A stretch of DNA of 64,000 nt, from positions 23,468-87,467 of the forward strand of contig DHHQ01000011.1 in the NCBI GenBank assembly GCA_002403375.1, given 5' to 3'. Shown one piece after another: positions 9,464-18,038 of the stretch. Within the stretch, counting starts at the first letter, position 1, and every line of letters starts with the position of its first letter. This DNA comes from Thiobacillus denitrificans (lineage in GTDB: Bacteria > Pseudomonadota > Gammaproteobacteria > Burkholderiales > Thiobacillaceae). The notes beneath the pieces are model-generated. The model made no database searches. It was given only the letters and a program-made list of their open reading frames with translations, and had not been told where the DNA came from. A program made the position numbers and the translations under genes.

Positions 9464-11301
9464 GACGAGTGTGCTCCTGCAGGAAGGAAGGCGGGGTGGA
9501 CGGCGGGCGCCCCGTTCGGCGCCGGCGCGCATTCGCGGAAGACCCGTGCCGGGCAGGACGCGCACACGCTGCGGTCGAGGCGGCGGTAGATCTCCGCAAT
9601 CGCTTCGGTCTTCGAGTCGAACAGGTTGCAGCCGCCGATCGCCTTCAGGGCGCCGCTCTCGGCGAGCTGCTCCTGCACCGTGTCCTTGACGCCGACCAGG
9701 TAGAGGCAGCCCCCGGCCTGGCTCCGTCGCCGCGCCTCGTCGGCGAGCGCCTCGGCGCCGGCCAGGTCGATGAAATTGATGCCGTCTGCGATGATCGCGA
9801 CGTGCTTCTGGTCGGGGTGGAGCAGGTCCTGTGCGGCCAGTTTCTCGCGGACGTGAGCGGTGGCGCCGAAGAACAGCGAGCCGTCGATGCGGACGAAGCG
9901 AAGCTGCGGGCACTGCGGGAAATGCGCGGCGTCGGTGAACTTGCGCTTCCGGTTGTGGGGGTCGGGCACGCGCTCGCGGACCTGCGGCTTGGAGGTGCGC
10001 GCCAGGTACAGCGACAGCGACATCAGCACGCCGATGATGATGGCCTCCTCGAGCGTCAGGAACAGCGTGGCGGCGAAGGTCGCTGCCATGATCGAGAACT
10101 CGGTGCGGCTGGTCCTGACGGTGTGGACGATTTCCTTGAAGTCGATCAGGCCCCACGCGACGAGGAACAGGATGCCCGCCATGGCGGCGTTCGGCAGGAA
10201 GCGCGCCCAGGGTGCGACCAGCAGGACGATCAGCAGCAGGAAGGCGCCGGCGAGCATCGCGGCGAGCGGCGTCTTGGCGCCGGCGGCGTAGTTGACGCCG
10301 CTGCGGTTGAACGAGCCGGTCGCGACGTAGCCGGAGAAGAACGAGCCGGCGATGTTCGACATCCCCTGGCCGATGAATTCCTGGTTGCCGTCGACGTGCT
10401 GCCCCGAGCGCGCGGCCAGGGCGCGGGCGATCGACACCGCCTCGGTGAGCGCGAGCAGGGTCACCGCCACGACGCCCGAGGCCACCGCGCGGATGCTCTC
10501 GGCGTCGAGCGAGGGCGCAGACAGCGGCGGCAGGCTGGCCGGCAGCGCACCCACGGTGGACATCTGCAGGCCCTGCCAGGCCGACAGCGCAGCGGCGGCC
10601 GCCGAGCCGCCGAGCATCGCCACGATCATGTAGGGCCATTTCGGGAAGTAGCGCTTCACCACGACGCCCAGCACCAGCGTGAACACGCCGACCGTCAGGA
10701 CGCCGGGCTGGATGTCGCCGAGGTGCGTGAACAGCGTGCCCCAGGTTTCGCTGAACGACGCGCCGCGCGTGATGTCGAGGCCGAAGAAGTGCTTCACCTG
10801 GTTGGTGGCGATCAGGATTGCCGCGCCCGCGGTGAAGCCGGTCACCACCGAGTGGGAGATGAAGTTGACCAGGGTTCCCATGCGCGCGAGGCCCATCACG
10901 AGCTGGATGACCCCGACGAGGAAGGTCAGCGTCAGCGCCAGGCTCACGTACTGCGCGCTGCCCGGCTCGGCGTGCGGCGAGAGTACCGAGAACAGCACGA
11001 TCGAGGCCGCCGTCGTCGGGCCCGACACCAGGTGCCAGGAGGAGCCGAACAGCGCGGCGATGATTGCCGGAATCATGCCGGCGTAGAGTCCGTATTCCGG
11101 CGGCATGCCGGCGATGGTCGCAAAGGCGACGCCCTGGGGCAGCGCCACCAGGGCGCCGGTCAGGCCGGCGACCAGGTCGTCGCGCAGGTTCCTCCGCGTG
11201 ACCCGGTCTTTCCAGCGCATGAAGGGCAGCATGCGCTGCCAGTCGAAGCGGAGCGGGAGGGTGCCGAGGCGGGAAAGTGGGGTATGCATCGCTGGGGTCA
11301 T
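9460..11301 (-). CDS. SulP family anion permease with STAS domain and Cys-rich tail
   Basis: A 613-residue SulP-STAS transporter. The membrane domain (about 25-435) starts with NLRDDLVAGLTGALVALPQGVAFA, and the STAS domain (about 460-570) is cytoplasmic. The tail carries Cys580, Cys583 and Cys591 in the same CX2CX7C arrangement and with the same (I/V)FREC ending as the SulP at 2252-4048. An alternative start is the ATG at 11289. It is the first gene of a SulP-usp-carbonic anhydrase set and is preceded by an 11-bp phased TTAAC array. The substrate is unproven; bicarbonate is favoured by the operon context, sulfate remains possible. Confidence 0.9.
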   Translation of the reverse strand: MTPAMHTPLSRLGTLPLRFDWQRMLPFMRWKDRVTRRNLRDDLVAGLTGALVALPQGVAFATIAGMPPEYGLYAGMIPAIIAALFGSSWHLVSGPTTAASIVLFSVLSPHAEPGSAQYVSLALTLTFLVGVIQLVMGLARMGTLVNFISHSVVTGFTAGAAILIATNQVKHFFGLDITRGASFSETWGTLFTHLGDIQPGVLTVGVFTLVLGVVVKRYFPKWPYMIVAMLGGSAAAAALSAWQGLQMSTVGALPASLPPLSAPSLDAESIRAVASGVVAVTLLALTEAVSIARALAARSGQHVDGNQEFIGQGMSNIAGSFFSGYVATGSFNRSGVNYAAGAKTPLAAMLAGAFLLLIVLLVAPWARFLPNAAMAGILFLVAWGLIDFKEIVHTVRTSRTEFSIMAATFAATLFLTLEEAIIIGVLMSLSLYLARTSKPQVRERVPDPHNRKRKFTDAAHFPQCPQLRFVRIDGSLFFGATAHVREKLAAQDLLHPDQKHVAIIADGINFIDLAGAEALADEARRRSQAGGCLYLVGVKDTVQEQLAESGALKAIGGCNLFDSKTEAIAEIYRRLDRSVCASCPARVFRECAPAPNGAPAVHPAFLPAGAHSS

Positions 11302-11339
11302 CGGACGTTGGAGAACGATCCGATGCTAGCGAGGCACGC

Positions 11340-11378
11340 GTTAATGCCCGGTTAACCGCAGCGCAAGCCGGAGTTAAG
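11340..11378 (-). promoter_or_regulatory. Four-unit TTAAC array at 11-bp phase upstream of the third SulP
   Basis: On the reverse strand CTTAAC (11378), CTTGCG (11367), GTTAAC (11356) and ATTAAC (11345) start exactly 11 bp apart, with a degenerate second unit as in the array at 6819-6857. A weak -10 (TAGCAT, 11328-11323) follows and the ATG is 39 bases downstream. It is the expected form of an OmpR-family site, and an OmpR-family regulator is encoded next door. The rest of the gap 11302-11446 shows no gene. Confidence 0.6.
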
Positions 11379-11446
11379 CCCAGGAAACGCGCGGGCCGCG
11401 GGTGCGCAGGGCGGCCCCGGCAGCGCCCCGGCGAAAGCCCCGGCCG

Positions 11447-12706
11447 CTACCGGGCGAACGTCACGGTGACGGTGGTTCCCTGGTGCTCGGTGCTTTCGAG
11501 GCGCACCTGCCAGCCGTAGCGGTCGCTGATGCGCTTCACCAGTGACAGGCCTATGCCGGCGCCGGTGCTGGCGATGTCCCGGAAGTGGCGCAGGAAGGCC
11601 TGGTTGATCGCGTCGGCGGGAATGCCGCGTCCGGTGTCGGAGATCACGAGACTGTGGCTGTCCTGGCGGACGGTGACGCTGCCGGCGGTGGTGTAGGCAA
11701 AGGCGTTGCGCACGAGGTTGCTGACGAGGATGTCGACCAGCCCGCAATCCGCGGCGACGTTGAGCGCCGGGTCGGTCTGCACGTCGACTTGCACCGGCTT
11801 GCCGGCGAGCAGGTGGCGCTGCTTTTCCACGGCCTCCTCGACCACCGCCGATACCTGGCAGCCGCTGCCGGGCTGCGTGTGGTCTTCCCTCGCCATCAGC
11901 AGCAGCGCGGTGCCAAGTTCGGCCATGTCGTGCGCGGCGCGATCGATGCGCTGCACGCGGGCCCTCTGCTTTGCGTCGAGCCTGTCGTCCGAGAGCAGGA
12001 CCTCGGTGGCGCTCAGGATGACGGCGAGCGCGGTCCGCAGTTCGTGGCTCATGTCCGCGCCCAGCGCGCGCTCGCGTTCCATGAAGGCACGCATGCGGCT
12101 GAGCTGGCGATCGAAAACGCCGGCCAGTTCCTCGATCTCGCGGTCGTGGAATTGGTCGACCAGCGGCAGGTCCCAGTCCTCCGGCTTGCGGTGACGCACC
12201 CGCGCCGCCAGGTCGGCCACCGGGGCCACCGCCACGCCGGACAGCAGGATCCCGAGCAGGGCGGACAACAGCGTCAGGGCGATCGCGACGATGGTGAGCT
12301 GCTGGGCGAAGCGCTGCTCGCGCTTGAGCTTCAGCGAAATGTCGTAGAGCAGGTAGTAGCGCGCGCTGTCGCGGTCGAGCACCGCGGCCCGGTAGAACAG
12401 GTTGCCGACGCGGACGTCGTGGCGCCCCGGCGGCAAGGTGGCGAGATAGTCCGGAACGCCGCCCGTCTCGCCCTCCTCGCGCACGTAGCCCTGCACGATC
12501 ACCGTCGACGGCGGCAGCGAGAGCGGATTGCGCGCGCGGCGGGCGATGTAGTCGTCGAGCTCGGCCGTCAGCGTCTCGTCGACCAGGCGCACGCTCAGGT
12601 CGTGGGCGGACTGGTACATCGTCATCGCCATCACCACGCTGAGCAGCGCGCCGAGGCCGGTGAAGTAGAGCGCGACCCGCGCGCGCAGGCTATGCAGACG
12701 GATCAT
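11447..12706 (-). CDS. Sensor histidine kinase (two-component)
   Basis: A 419-residue membrane sensor. There is an N-terminal transmembrane helix (about 13-30), a periplasmic domain of about 110 residues, a second helix (about 140-165), a HAMP-like linker, the His box DMSHELRTALAV with the phospho-His near residue 219, an N box (NLVRNAF) and G boxes (ISDTGRGIP and AGIGLSLVKRI). The start overlaps the end of the response-regulator gene by 17 bases. The short periplasmic domain gives no clear hint of the signal. Its likely targets are the genes behind the TTAAC arrays (inference). Confidence 0.92.
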   Translation of the reverse strand: MIRLHSLRARVALYFTGLGALLSVVMAMTMYQSAHDLSVRLVDETLTAELDDYIARRARNPLSLPPSTVIVQGYVREEGETGGVPDYLATLPPGRHDVRVGNLFYRAAVLDRDSARYYLLYDISLKLKREQRFAQQLTIVAIALTLLSALLGILLSGVAVAPVADLAARVRHRKPEDWDLPLVDQFHDREIEELAGVFDRQLSRMRAFMERERALGADMSHELRTALAVILSATEVLLSDDRLDAKQRARVQRIDRAAHDMAELGTALLLMAREDHTQPGSGCQVSAVVEEAVEKQRHLLAGKPVQVDVQTDPALNVAADCGLVDILVSNLVRNAFAYTTAGSVTVRQDSHSLVISDTGRGIPADAINQAFLRHFRDIASTGAGIGLSLVKRISDRYGWQVRLESTEHQGTTVTVTFAR

Positions 12707-13397
12707 CGGGCGCCTTCAGCTGGTAGCCCACGCCGCGAACGGTATGCAGCAGAGGCGGCAGGCCGGGAGGGTCGATCGCCGCGCGCAGCGTGTGCATGTG
12801 GACGCGCAGCGAATCGGAGTCGGGCGGCGAGTCTCCCCACGCGGCCTGTTCGATTTCCCGCCGCCACACCACGTTGGGCGAGCGCTTCATCAGCTGCTCG
12901 AGGATGCGCAACGGCAGCAGCGGCAGCGAGATCGGCCGTCCTGCGCGTTGCAGCGAGCGGGTGCCGAGATCGAAGACGAGATCGCCGACCGTCAGCTGGT
13001 TGAGCTTGCCGCCGCCCTGGGCGCGCCGCACCAGCGCGGCGATCCGCAGCTCGAGCTCGCGCAGCTCGAACGGCTTCACCAGATAGTCGTCCGCGCCCTC
13101 GCCGAATCCGGCGGCCTTGTCGTCCAGCGTGGCGCGTGCGGTCAGCATCAGCACGGGTGTGGTCGAGCGGGCGTCCTGGCGCAGCCGGCGACAGAGGGTG
13201 AGACCGTCGATTCCGGGAAGCATCACGTCGAGCACGATGACGTCGTGCGGCTGGGTGACCGCCAGGTGCAGGCCCGTCACGCCATCGAGCGCGACGTCCA
13301 CCTGGTGTCCGTGGCTTTCCAGAAAATCGGCGATGTTCGCGGCGAGGTCCGCGTTGTCTTCCACGATGAGGATGGAAAAGGCGGCGGGGGCGTTCAT
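12690..13397 (-). CDS. OmpR/PhoB-family response regulator
   Basis: A 235-residue regulator with an N-terminal receiver (about 5-118; phosphoacceptor Asp in VIVLDVMLPG, Lys in DDYLVKPF) and a C-terminal winged helix (about 130-228, ending in the HTVRGVGYQL hairpin). It is the partner of the kinase that follows it with an overlap. The ATG at 13397 is preferred because an upstream in-frame ATG at 13442 would read through a terminator hairpin; no good ribosome site is visible. Regulators of the QseB/PmrA type bind TTAA half-sites at 11-bp phase, such as those at 6819 and 11340. Confidence 0.93.
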   Translation of the reverse strand: MNAPAAFSILIVEDNADLAANIADFLESHGHQVDVALDGVTGLHLAVTQPHDVIVLDVMLPGIDGLTLCRRLRQDARSTTPVLMLTARATLDDKAAGFGEGADDYLVKPFELRELELRIAALVRRAQGGGKLNQLTVGDLVFDLGTRSLQRAGRPISLPLLPLRILEQLMKRSPNVVWRREIEQAAWGDSPPDSDSLRVHMHTLRAAIDPPGLPPLLHTVRGVGYQLKAPDDPSA

Positions 13398-13413
13398 CGG
13401 AGGCGGTGGGCAG

Positions 13414-13437
13414 AAAGGGCGCGCATCGCGCCCTTTT
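13414..13437. terminator. Strong hairpin with 10-bp arms 17 bases before the response-regulator start
   Basis: AAAGGGCGCG and CGCGCCCTTT flank the loop CAT, giving A-rich and T-rich flanks on the two strands. It looks like the terminator of the gene at 13491-13901 (reverse strand). It sits very close to the next ATG (13397), so it may also act as an attenuator or leave a nearly leaderless downstream message. Confidence 0.6.
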
Positions 13438-13490
13438 AACATCGCAGTGCCGCAGCGTCCAGTCGGGCAGGTCGGGCCGCGGCCCCTGCG

Positions 13491-13901
13491 TCATTCCGCC
13501 CGCGCGGGGCGTGCCAGCGGCAGGACGCGGGCGTCTTCCAGGGGCAGGTCGCGCTCGGCGAGCACCTGCAGCGCCTTGTGGAACTCCGCAGGCAGCCGCT
13601 TCATGGTTTCCTTGGCGTGCGGGAGGTAGTAAACGAGCTCGTACGGCACCCGCTCGTCGAGCGCGTTGCGCGCCTGCGGCCGGAAGTGCTGCCATGCGAG
13701 CTCGACCCACGCCCTGTTCTGGCTGTCGACGAAAATGATTTCCTCGGCGTCGAGCACCGCCATGTACTGCATGCTGCGGATCGGCACGAAAAGACACTTG
13801 CCCGCGCGCGCCAGCAGCGTGTGCGCGAGGTTGTACGTGGCGCCGGCCAGAAAGTCCGGCAATCGCGCGAGTTCCTGCTCGCGATAGAAACGTTCTTCCA
13901 T
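13491..13901 (-). CDS. Hypothetical protein
   Basis: A 136-residue protein I do not recognise. It begins MEERFYREQELARLPDFLAGATYN and is probably soluble, with a mixed alpha/beta pattern, a central SMQYMAVLDAEEIIFVDS strand pair and many aromatic and charged residues. There is no signal peptide, membrane helix or Cys motif. It is followed by a terminator and so seems to be a single-gene unit. The codon use matches its neighbours, and the opposite-strand ORFs are less protein-like. Confidence 0.65.
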   Translation of the reverse strand: MEERFYREQELARLPDFLAGATYNLAHTLLARAGKCLFVPIRSMQYMAVLDAEEIIFVDSQNRAWVELAWQHFRPQARNALDERVPYELVYYLPHAKETMKRLPAEFHKALQVLAERDLPLEDARVLPLARPARAE

Positions 13902-14038
13902 AGCTTAACGGTAGCAGCGAATGGCGCCCGACGTTAAGCATTTTTTGCAGCGGGTGCGGTCTCGGCGGCGGCTCGCAGCATGGAAAATGCGGACCTTGAG
14001 GCAAAATAGCCGCGCAATCATTCCGCTTCGCCATCGCC

Positions 14039-14410
14039 ATGAGCCACCTCCACGCTGCCCCCGCGCCGGGGCTGATCTTCGACACCCATCTCGAGCACTT
14101 CGACCGCGACGTCATCGAGGCTTCGCACAAGCTGCCCATCCTGGTCGACTTCTGGGCCGACTGGTGTCCGCCCTGCCGGGCGCTCGCCCCGGTGCTGGAT
14201 CGCGTCGTCGGGGAACTCGCCGGCAAGGTCCACCTCGCCAAGGTCGAGGTCGACGAAGGGGCCAACATGAAGCTCGCCGGCCGCTACGGGCTGCGCGGCT
14301 TCCCCACCGTCCTGCTGTTCGTCAACGGCGAGATCGTCGGACGCTTCGCCAGCGCCAAGCCGGAACACTGGGTGCGCGAGTTCATCGCCGAGCACACCGC
14401 GATTGAATAG
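14039..14410 (+). CDS. Thioredoxin-domain protein
   Basis: A 123-residue cytoplasmic thioredoxin fold protein. The active site is WCPPC (in VDFWADWCPPCRALAP) instead of the WCGPC of classic thioredoxin, which changes the redox potential. The cis-Pro loop is GFPTVLLF. An N-terminal extension of about 20 residues precedes the fold. It overlaps the following PIN-domain gene by eight bases. Confidence 0.88.
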   Translation: MSHLHAAPAPGLIFDTHLEHFDRDVIEASHKLPILVDFWADWCPPCRALAPVLDRVVGELAGKVHLAKVEVDEGANMKLAGRYGLRGFPTVLLFVNGEIVGRFASAKPEHWVREFIAEHTAIE

Positions 14411-14840
14411 CCCCCTGTGGGTGCTCGACACCAACGTCGTCCTCGACCTGCTGCATTTCGCCGATCCGGTAGCGCAGCCACTGCTGGAGGCGCTGGAGGC
14501 AGGGCGTCTGCGATGCGTCGCCTCGGAGGCGACGGTCGTGGAATTGGAGCGGGTGCTCGCCTATCCCGAATTCGGGATCGACGTCGCGGGCCAGGGCGGG
14601 CTGCTCGATGCCTACCGGCGGCTGTGCGGGGCACCGCTTTGCCTCGATCCGAACGCTGCGCTGCCGCGCTGCAGCGATCCCGACGACCAGAAATTTCTCG
14701 AACTCGCGGCAGCCAGCGGCGCCGGCGCACTGGTGACCAAGGACCGCGCGCTGCTGAAGCTGCGGCGTCGCTGCGCCCGGCAGTTCGCCGTCATGACGCC
14801 GGCCGATGCCGTGCGCGCGTTGGATCGGCCGGCTTCCTGA
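14403..14840 (+). CDS. PIN-domain protein, orphan toxin-like (TIGR00305 type)
   Basis: A 145-residue PIN-fold protein of the putative toxin-antitoxin component family. Acidic metal ligands are visible in VLDTNVVLD, in EATVVELERVL, in CSDPDDQKFLELA and near LVTKDRALL. The start is a TTG inside the end of the thioredoxin gene; later starts would remove the first strand with its Asp. No antitoxin-like small gene is next to it, so it may be a housekeeping nuclease relative, not an active toxin. Confidence 0.8.
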   Translation: MNSPLWVLDTNVVLDLLHFADPVAQPLLEALEAGRLRCVASEATVVELERVLAYPEFGIDVAGQGGLLDAYRRLCGAPLCLDPNAALPRCSDPDDQKFLELAAASGAGALVTKDRALLKLRRRCARQFAVMTPADAVRALDRPAS

Positions 14841-14847
14841 ACAGGCG

Positions 14848-15753
14848 TCAGCCGGCGTCCTGGAGCTGGAAGCGCCGGTGCGCCGCCTCGCTGACCGCGA
14901 CGACCGCCGGATGGCTCAGGCGCCGCTCGACCGAAATGGCGAAGAAGCGCTCGCGGATTTCCTGGGTCCGCCCGAGTTCGGCGACCTCGTATTGCCGCAC
15001 GACGTCCTGCACCGTGGTGAGCGGCACCGGGAACACGCCGGCGCCGGCCTGGCCGAATGCGCTCATCAGGGCGCTGTCGTCGAACTCGCCGACGATGGCG
15101 GGCCGCAGGTCCTTGCGCTCGAGCCAGCGCAGCAGCGGCGCGCGCAGCGCGCTGTCCTCGCCGGGGATGAGCATCGGCGCGCCGTCGAGACAGGCGGGAA
15201 AACCGGGCTGCAGCCCGTCGGCGACGCTTCGCGCGGCGAGAAAGGCGATGCCGCAATCGCCGAGCGGGTGGCTGTAACCCTTGATGTCCATGTTGGAGGG
15301 CAGGGGACGATCGGCCAGCACCATGTCGAGGCGGTGGATCGACAGTTCGGCGGCGAGCTGCTCGAGCCGGCCCTCCTTGCAGGCGAGCCGGACCGGTTCG
15401 GCGAGCGTCAGCGCGGGGGCCAGCAGCTGGTAGGCGATCGTCTTCGGCACGACGTCGGCGATCCCGACCCGGAAGGGATGCACGCGCGCCGTGGCGCGGT
15501 TCTGCAGGGCCTCCTCGAGCTCGGCGCCGACCTGGAAGATCTCGTCGGCGTACGTGAGCGCGGTCTGCCCGGCATCGGTGAGCTCGAGGCGGCGCCCGCT
15601 GCGGCGGAACAGCGCCACGCCGATCCGCTCCTCGAACGCGCTGATCTGCCCGGACAGGGTCTGCGGCGTCAGGTGGAGCTTCTCGGCCGCACGGTTGATC
15701 GCGCCGGCTTTCGCGACCATCCGGAAATAGTGGAGATGCTTGTAGTTGAGCAT
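14848..15753 (-). CDS. nhaR: LysR-family regulator, NhaR-like
   Basis: A 301-residue LysR-type regulator with the winged helix-turn-helix at residues 1-60 (LNYKHLHYFRMVAKAGAINRAAEKLHLTP is split here as LNYKHLHYF and AINRAAEKL) and a substrate-binding domain from about 90. The short N-terminus and the FDDSALMSAFGQAGAGVFPVP stretch match NhaR, which senses Na+ and activates the nhaA antiporter gene in E. coli. No antiporter gene is next to it. A perfect palindrome at 15765-15779 lies 12 bases upstream of its start and is a likely autoregulatory site. Confidence 0.85.
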   Translation of the reverse strand: MLNYKHLHYFRMVAKAGAINRAAEKLHLTPQTLSGQISAFEERIGVALFRRSGRRLELTDAGQTALTYADEIFQVGAELEEALQNRATARVHPFRVGIADVVPKTIAYQLLAPALTLAEPVRLACKEGRLEQLAAELSIHRLDMVLADRPLPSNMDIKGYSHPLGDCGIAFLAARSVADGLQPGFPACLDGAPMLIPGEDSALRAPLLRWLERKDLRPAIVGEFDDSALMSAFGQAGAGVFPVPLTTVQDVVRQYEVAELGRTQEIRERFFAISVERRLSHPAVVAVSEAAHRRFQLQDAG

Positions 15754-15764
15754 GACGGATTAGA

Positions 15765-15779
15765 TTCGATAAAATCGAA
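15765..15779. promoter_or_regulatory. LysR-type binding palindrome TTCGAT-AAA-ATCGAA
   Basis: A perfect 15-base inverted repeat that contains the LysR T-N11-A core, located between the nhaR-like gene and htpX in an AT-rich stretch (15754-15850). Part of the motif (ATCGAA) recurs near 15797. It could control both divergent genes. Confidence 0.5.
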
Positions 15780-15891
15780 GAATAGCAATTAAAAAATCGA
15801 ATTTTATTGTTGGTTTACCATCTATATATTCGGTTAACTGCGCGCAAAGGCTTTCGGCCATGCGCAATTGATGCTTTCTAGGAGAACACTG

Positions 15892-16767
15892 ATGAAGCGT
15901 ATCGCTCTGTTTCTGGCCACCAACCTGGCCATCGTGCTGGTGCTCTCGGTCACCATGCGCATCCTGGGCGTCGAGCCCTACCTCACCGCGCAGGGTCTCA
16001 ACCTCGGTTCGCTGCTGATCTTCGCGGCCGTGATGGGCTTCGGCGGTTCGCTGATCTCGCTGTTGATTTCGAAGTGGATGGCGAAGAAGTCGATGGGCGT
16101 GCAGGTGATCGAGTCGCCGTCCAACTCGACCGAGTTCTGGCTGGTCGAGACCGTGAAGAAATACGCGGCCGACGCCGGCATCGGCATGCCCGAGGTCGGC
16201 ATCTTCCCCTCGCCCGAGGTCAATGCCTTCGCCACCGGCGCGAACAAGAACAACGCGCTGGTCGCGGTCTCGGCAGGTCTGCTGAATACCATGACGCGCG
16301 AGGAGGCCGAGGCGGTGATCGGCCACGAGGTCGCCCACGTCGCCAATGGTGACATGGTGACGCTCGCGCTGATCCAGGGCGTGGTGAACACCTTCGTGAT
16401 GTTCCTGTCGCGCGTCATCGGCCACACCGTCGACCGCGTCGTGTTCAAGAACGAGGAGGGCCACGGCCCGGCGTTCTTCGTCACCATGATCGTCGCCGAA
16501 CTGGTGCTCGGCATCCTCGCCTCGATCATCGTGATGTGGTTCTCGCGCCAGCGCGAATTCCGCGCCGACCGCGGCGGCGCCTCGCTCGCCGGCCGCGGCG
16601 CGATGATCGCGGCGCTCGAGCGTTTGAACTCGCTGCATCCGCATCCGCTGCCCGACAAGATGGCGGCGTTCGGCATCGCCGGCGGCGGCGCCGGGGGGCT
16701 GAAGCGCCTGTTCATGACGCACCCGCCGCTGGAAGAGCGCATCGCCGCGCTGCGCGCCATCGGCTGA
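15892..16767 (+). CDS. htpX: Protease HtpX
   Basis: A 291-residue integral membrane zinc metalloprotease of the M48 family that degrades misfolded membrane proteins. It shows the family start MKRIALFLATNLAIVLVL, a second membrane helix, the HEVAH zinc site (in AVIGHEVAHVANGD), further helices and the third ligand region EFRADRGGA. The ATG at 15892 has the ribosome site AGGAGA; a longer reading from 15868 has none. A strong terminator follows. Confidence 0.96.
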   Translation: MKRIALFLATNLAIVLVLSVTMRILGVEPYLTAQGLNLGSLLIFAAVMGFGGSLISLLISKWMAKKSMGVQVIESPSNSTEFWLVETVKKYAADAGIGMPEVGIFPSPEVNAFATGANKNNALVAVSAGLLNTMTREEAEAVIGHEVAHVANGDMVTLALIQGVVNTFVMFLSRVIGHTVDRVVFKNEEGHGPAFFVTMIVAELVLGILASIIVMWFSRQREFRADRGGASLAGRGAMIAALERLNSLHPHPLPDKMAAFGIAGGGAGGLKRLFMTHPPLEERIAALRAIG

Positions 16768-16795
16768 GGCCTCGGCGGCCCCGGACCCGCGGATG

Positions 16796-16845
16796 GACGC
16801 CGCCCCGATCGGAGATTCGCCGGTGGGGGCGGCGTCGTTTTTTTT
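16796..16845 (+). terminator. Rho-independent terminator of htpX
   Basis: An 11-bp perfect stem (16796-16806 with 16826-16836) with a 19-base loop is followed by eight T residues. Confidence 0.85.
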
Positions 16846-16942
16846 CACCGAGGTGCAGGCCGGGCGCCGGGTTGTCGCCTCGCGATCCATGCGTCCCCGG
16901 CCCGCACTTCGGGCAGGCGCACCGCGCTGAAGGGAGGCGTCC

Positions 16943-17998
16943 ATGGCTTTCAAGATCGACACGCCGCTCGCCCGCCGCATGGCGGCGTTCGTCTTCCTGT
17001 TCTTCATCTTCGGCCTCACCTTCTGGGTGCTGTCGCCGTTTCTCGCTTCGCTCGCATGGGCGGGGATCCTCGCTTACGTCACCTGGCCGATGCACCAGTG
17101 GGTGTGCCGCCGCTTGCCGGGGCGCGACAACCTGGCGGCGCTGCTGATGACGGCCGGCGTGGCGGCGACTCTGCTGCTGCCGATGATCTGGGTGCTGGTC
17201 ACGCTGGTCGGCGACCTCGCCGCGGCGTCGGCGGTCTTCAGGCGGTTCTCGGCAGACGGCTTGCCGCCGCTGCCGGCGGGCGTGCTGGGCTGGCCGGGCG
17301 GCGAGTGGATCGCTGCGCAATACCGGCGCGTGCAGGCGGACCCGGCGTGGGTGCGCGCGCAGATCCATGCGCTGGGCCTGGACGATGTCGCCAATTTGCG
17401 GGAACTGGCGGGCGATGTCGGCCGCAACGTCGGCAAGTTCGGCCTCGCGGTGTTCGCGCTGTTCTTCCTGTATCGCAACGGGGACACCGTGCTCGAGCAG
17501 TTCCGCGGCGTGGCGACCCGCTGGCTCGGAGACGCGGCGCGCGGCTACATCCAGGCGGTCGGGGTGACGGTGCGGGCGGTCGTTTTCGGCATCGTGCTCA
17601 CCGCGCTGGCGCAGGGACTGCTCGCCGGGCTCGGCTACTGGGCGGCAGGAATCGCCGCCCCGGCGCTGTGGGGGGTGATTACCGCGCTGGTGTCGATGAT
17701 TCCCTTCGTCGGCCCGGTGGTGTGGATCGGACTTTCGCTGAGCCTGCTCGCGCAGGGGGAAACCCAGGCCGCCGTGGGGCTGTTCCTGTGGGGTGCGCTG
17801 GTGGTGAGCTGGGTCGACAACCTGATCCGTCCGCTCGTCATCAGCGGGCCGACGAAGATCCCGTTCCTGCTGGTGTTCCTCGGCGTGCTCGGGGGGCTCA
17901 ACACCTTCGGCCTGATCGGGCTTTTCCTCGGCCCGGTGCTGCTCGCGGTGTCGGTCGGCATCTGGCGCGAGTGGCTGGTGCACGCGCGCTCGGCCTAG
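16943..17998 (+). CDS. AI-2E family transporter (UPF0118/YdiK-like)
   Basis: A 351-residue inner-membrane protein with the family pattern: two N-terminal helices (about 12-60), one at about 65-90, a long soluble loop (about 95-160) and a group of C-terminal helices with PFVGPVVWIGLSL and NLIRPLVISG. Members are exporters or Na+/H+ antiporters of unclear substrate. A ribosome site (GGGAGG) precedes the ATG. It is probably not related to quorum sensing here; no lsr or luxS gene is visible. Confidence 0.88.
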   Translation: MAFKIDTPLARRMAAFVFLFFIFGLTFWVLSPFLASLAWAGILAYVTWPMHQWVCRRLPGRDNLAALLMTAGVAATLLLPMIWVLVTLVGDLAAASAVFRRFSADGLPPLPAGVLGWPGGEWIAAQYRRVQADPAWVRAQIHALGLDDVANLRELAGDVGRNVGKFGLAVFALFFLYRNGDTVLEQFRGVATRWLGDAARGYIQAVGVTVRAVVFGIVLTALAQGLLAGLGYWAAGIAAPALWGVITALVSMIPFVGPVVWIGLSLSLLAQGETQAAVGLFLWGALVVSWVDNLIRPLVISGPTKIPFLLVFLGVLGGLNTFGLIGLFLGPVLLAVSVGIWREWLVHARSA

Positions 17999-18038
17999 GC
18001 TCGGTGTTATCCTTGCGCCTGCTCAGCCCGACATCGCC

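Noticed and set aside
13905..13938. TTAA motifs upstream of the 136-residue hypothetical gene as a regulator array
   Set aside because: The two motifs are 29 bp apart and inverted, which does not fit the 11-bp phase seen at 6819 and 11340.
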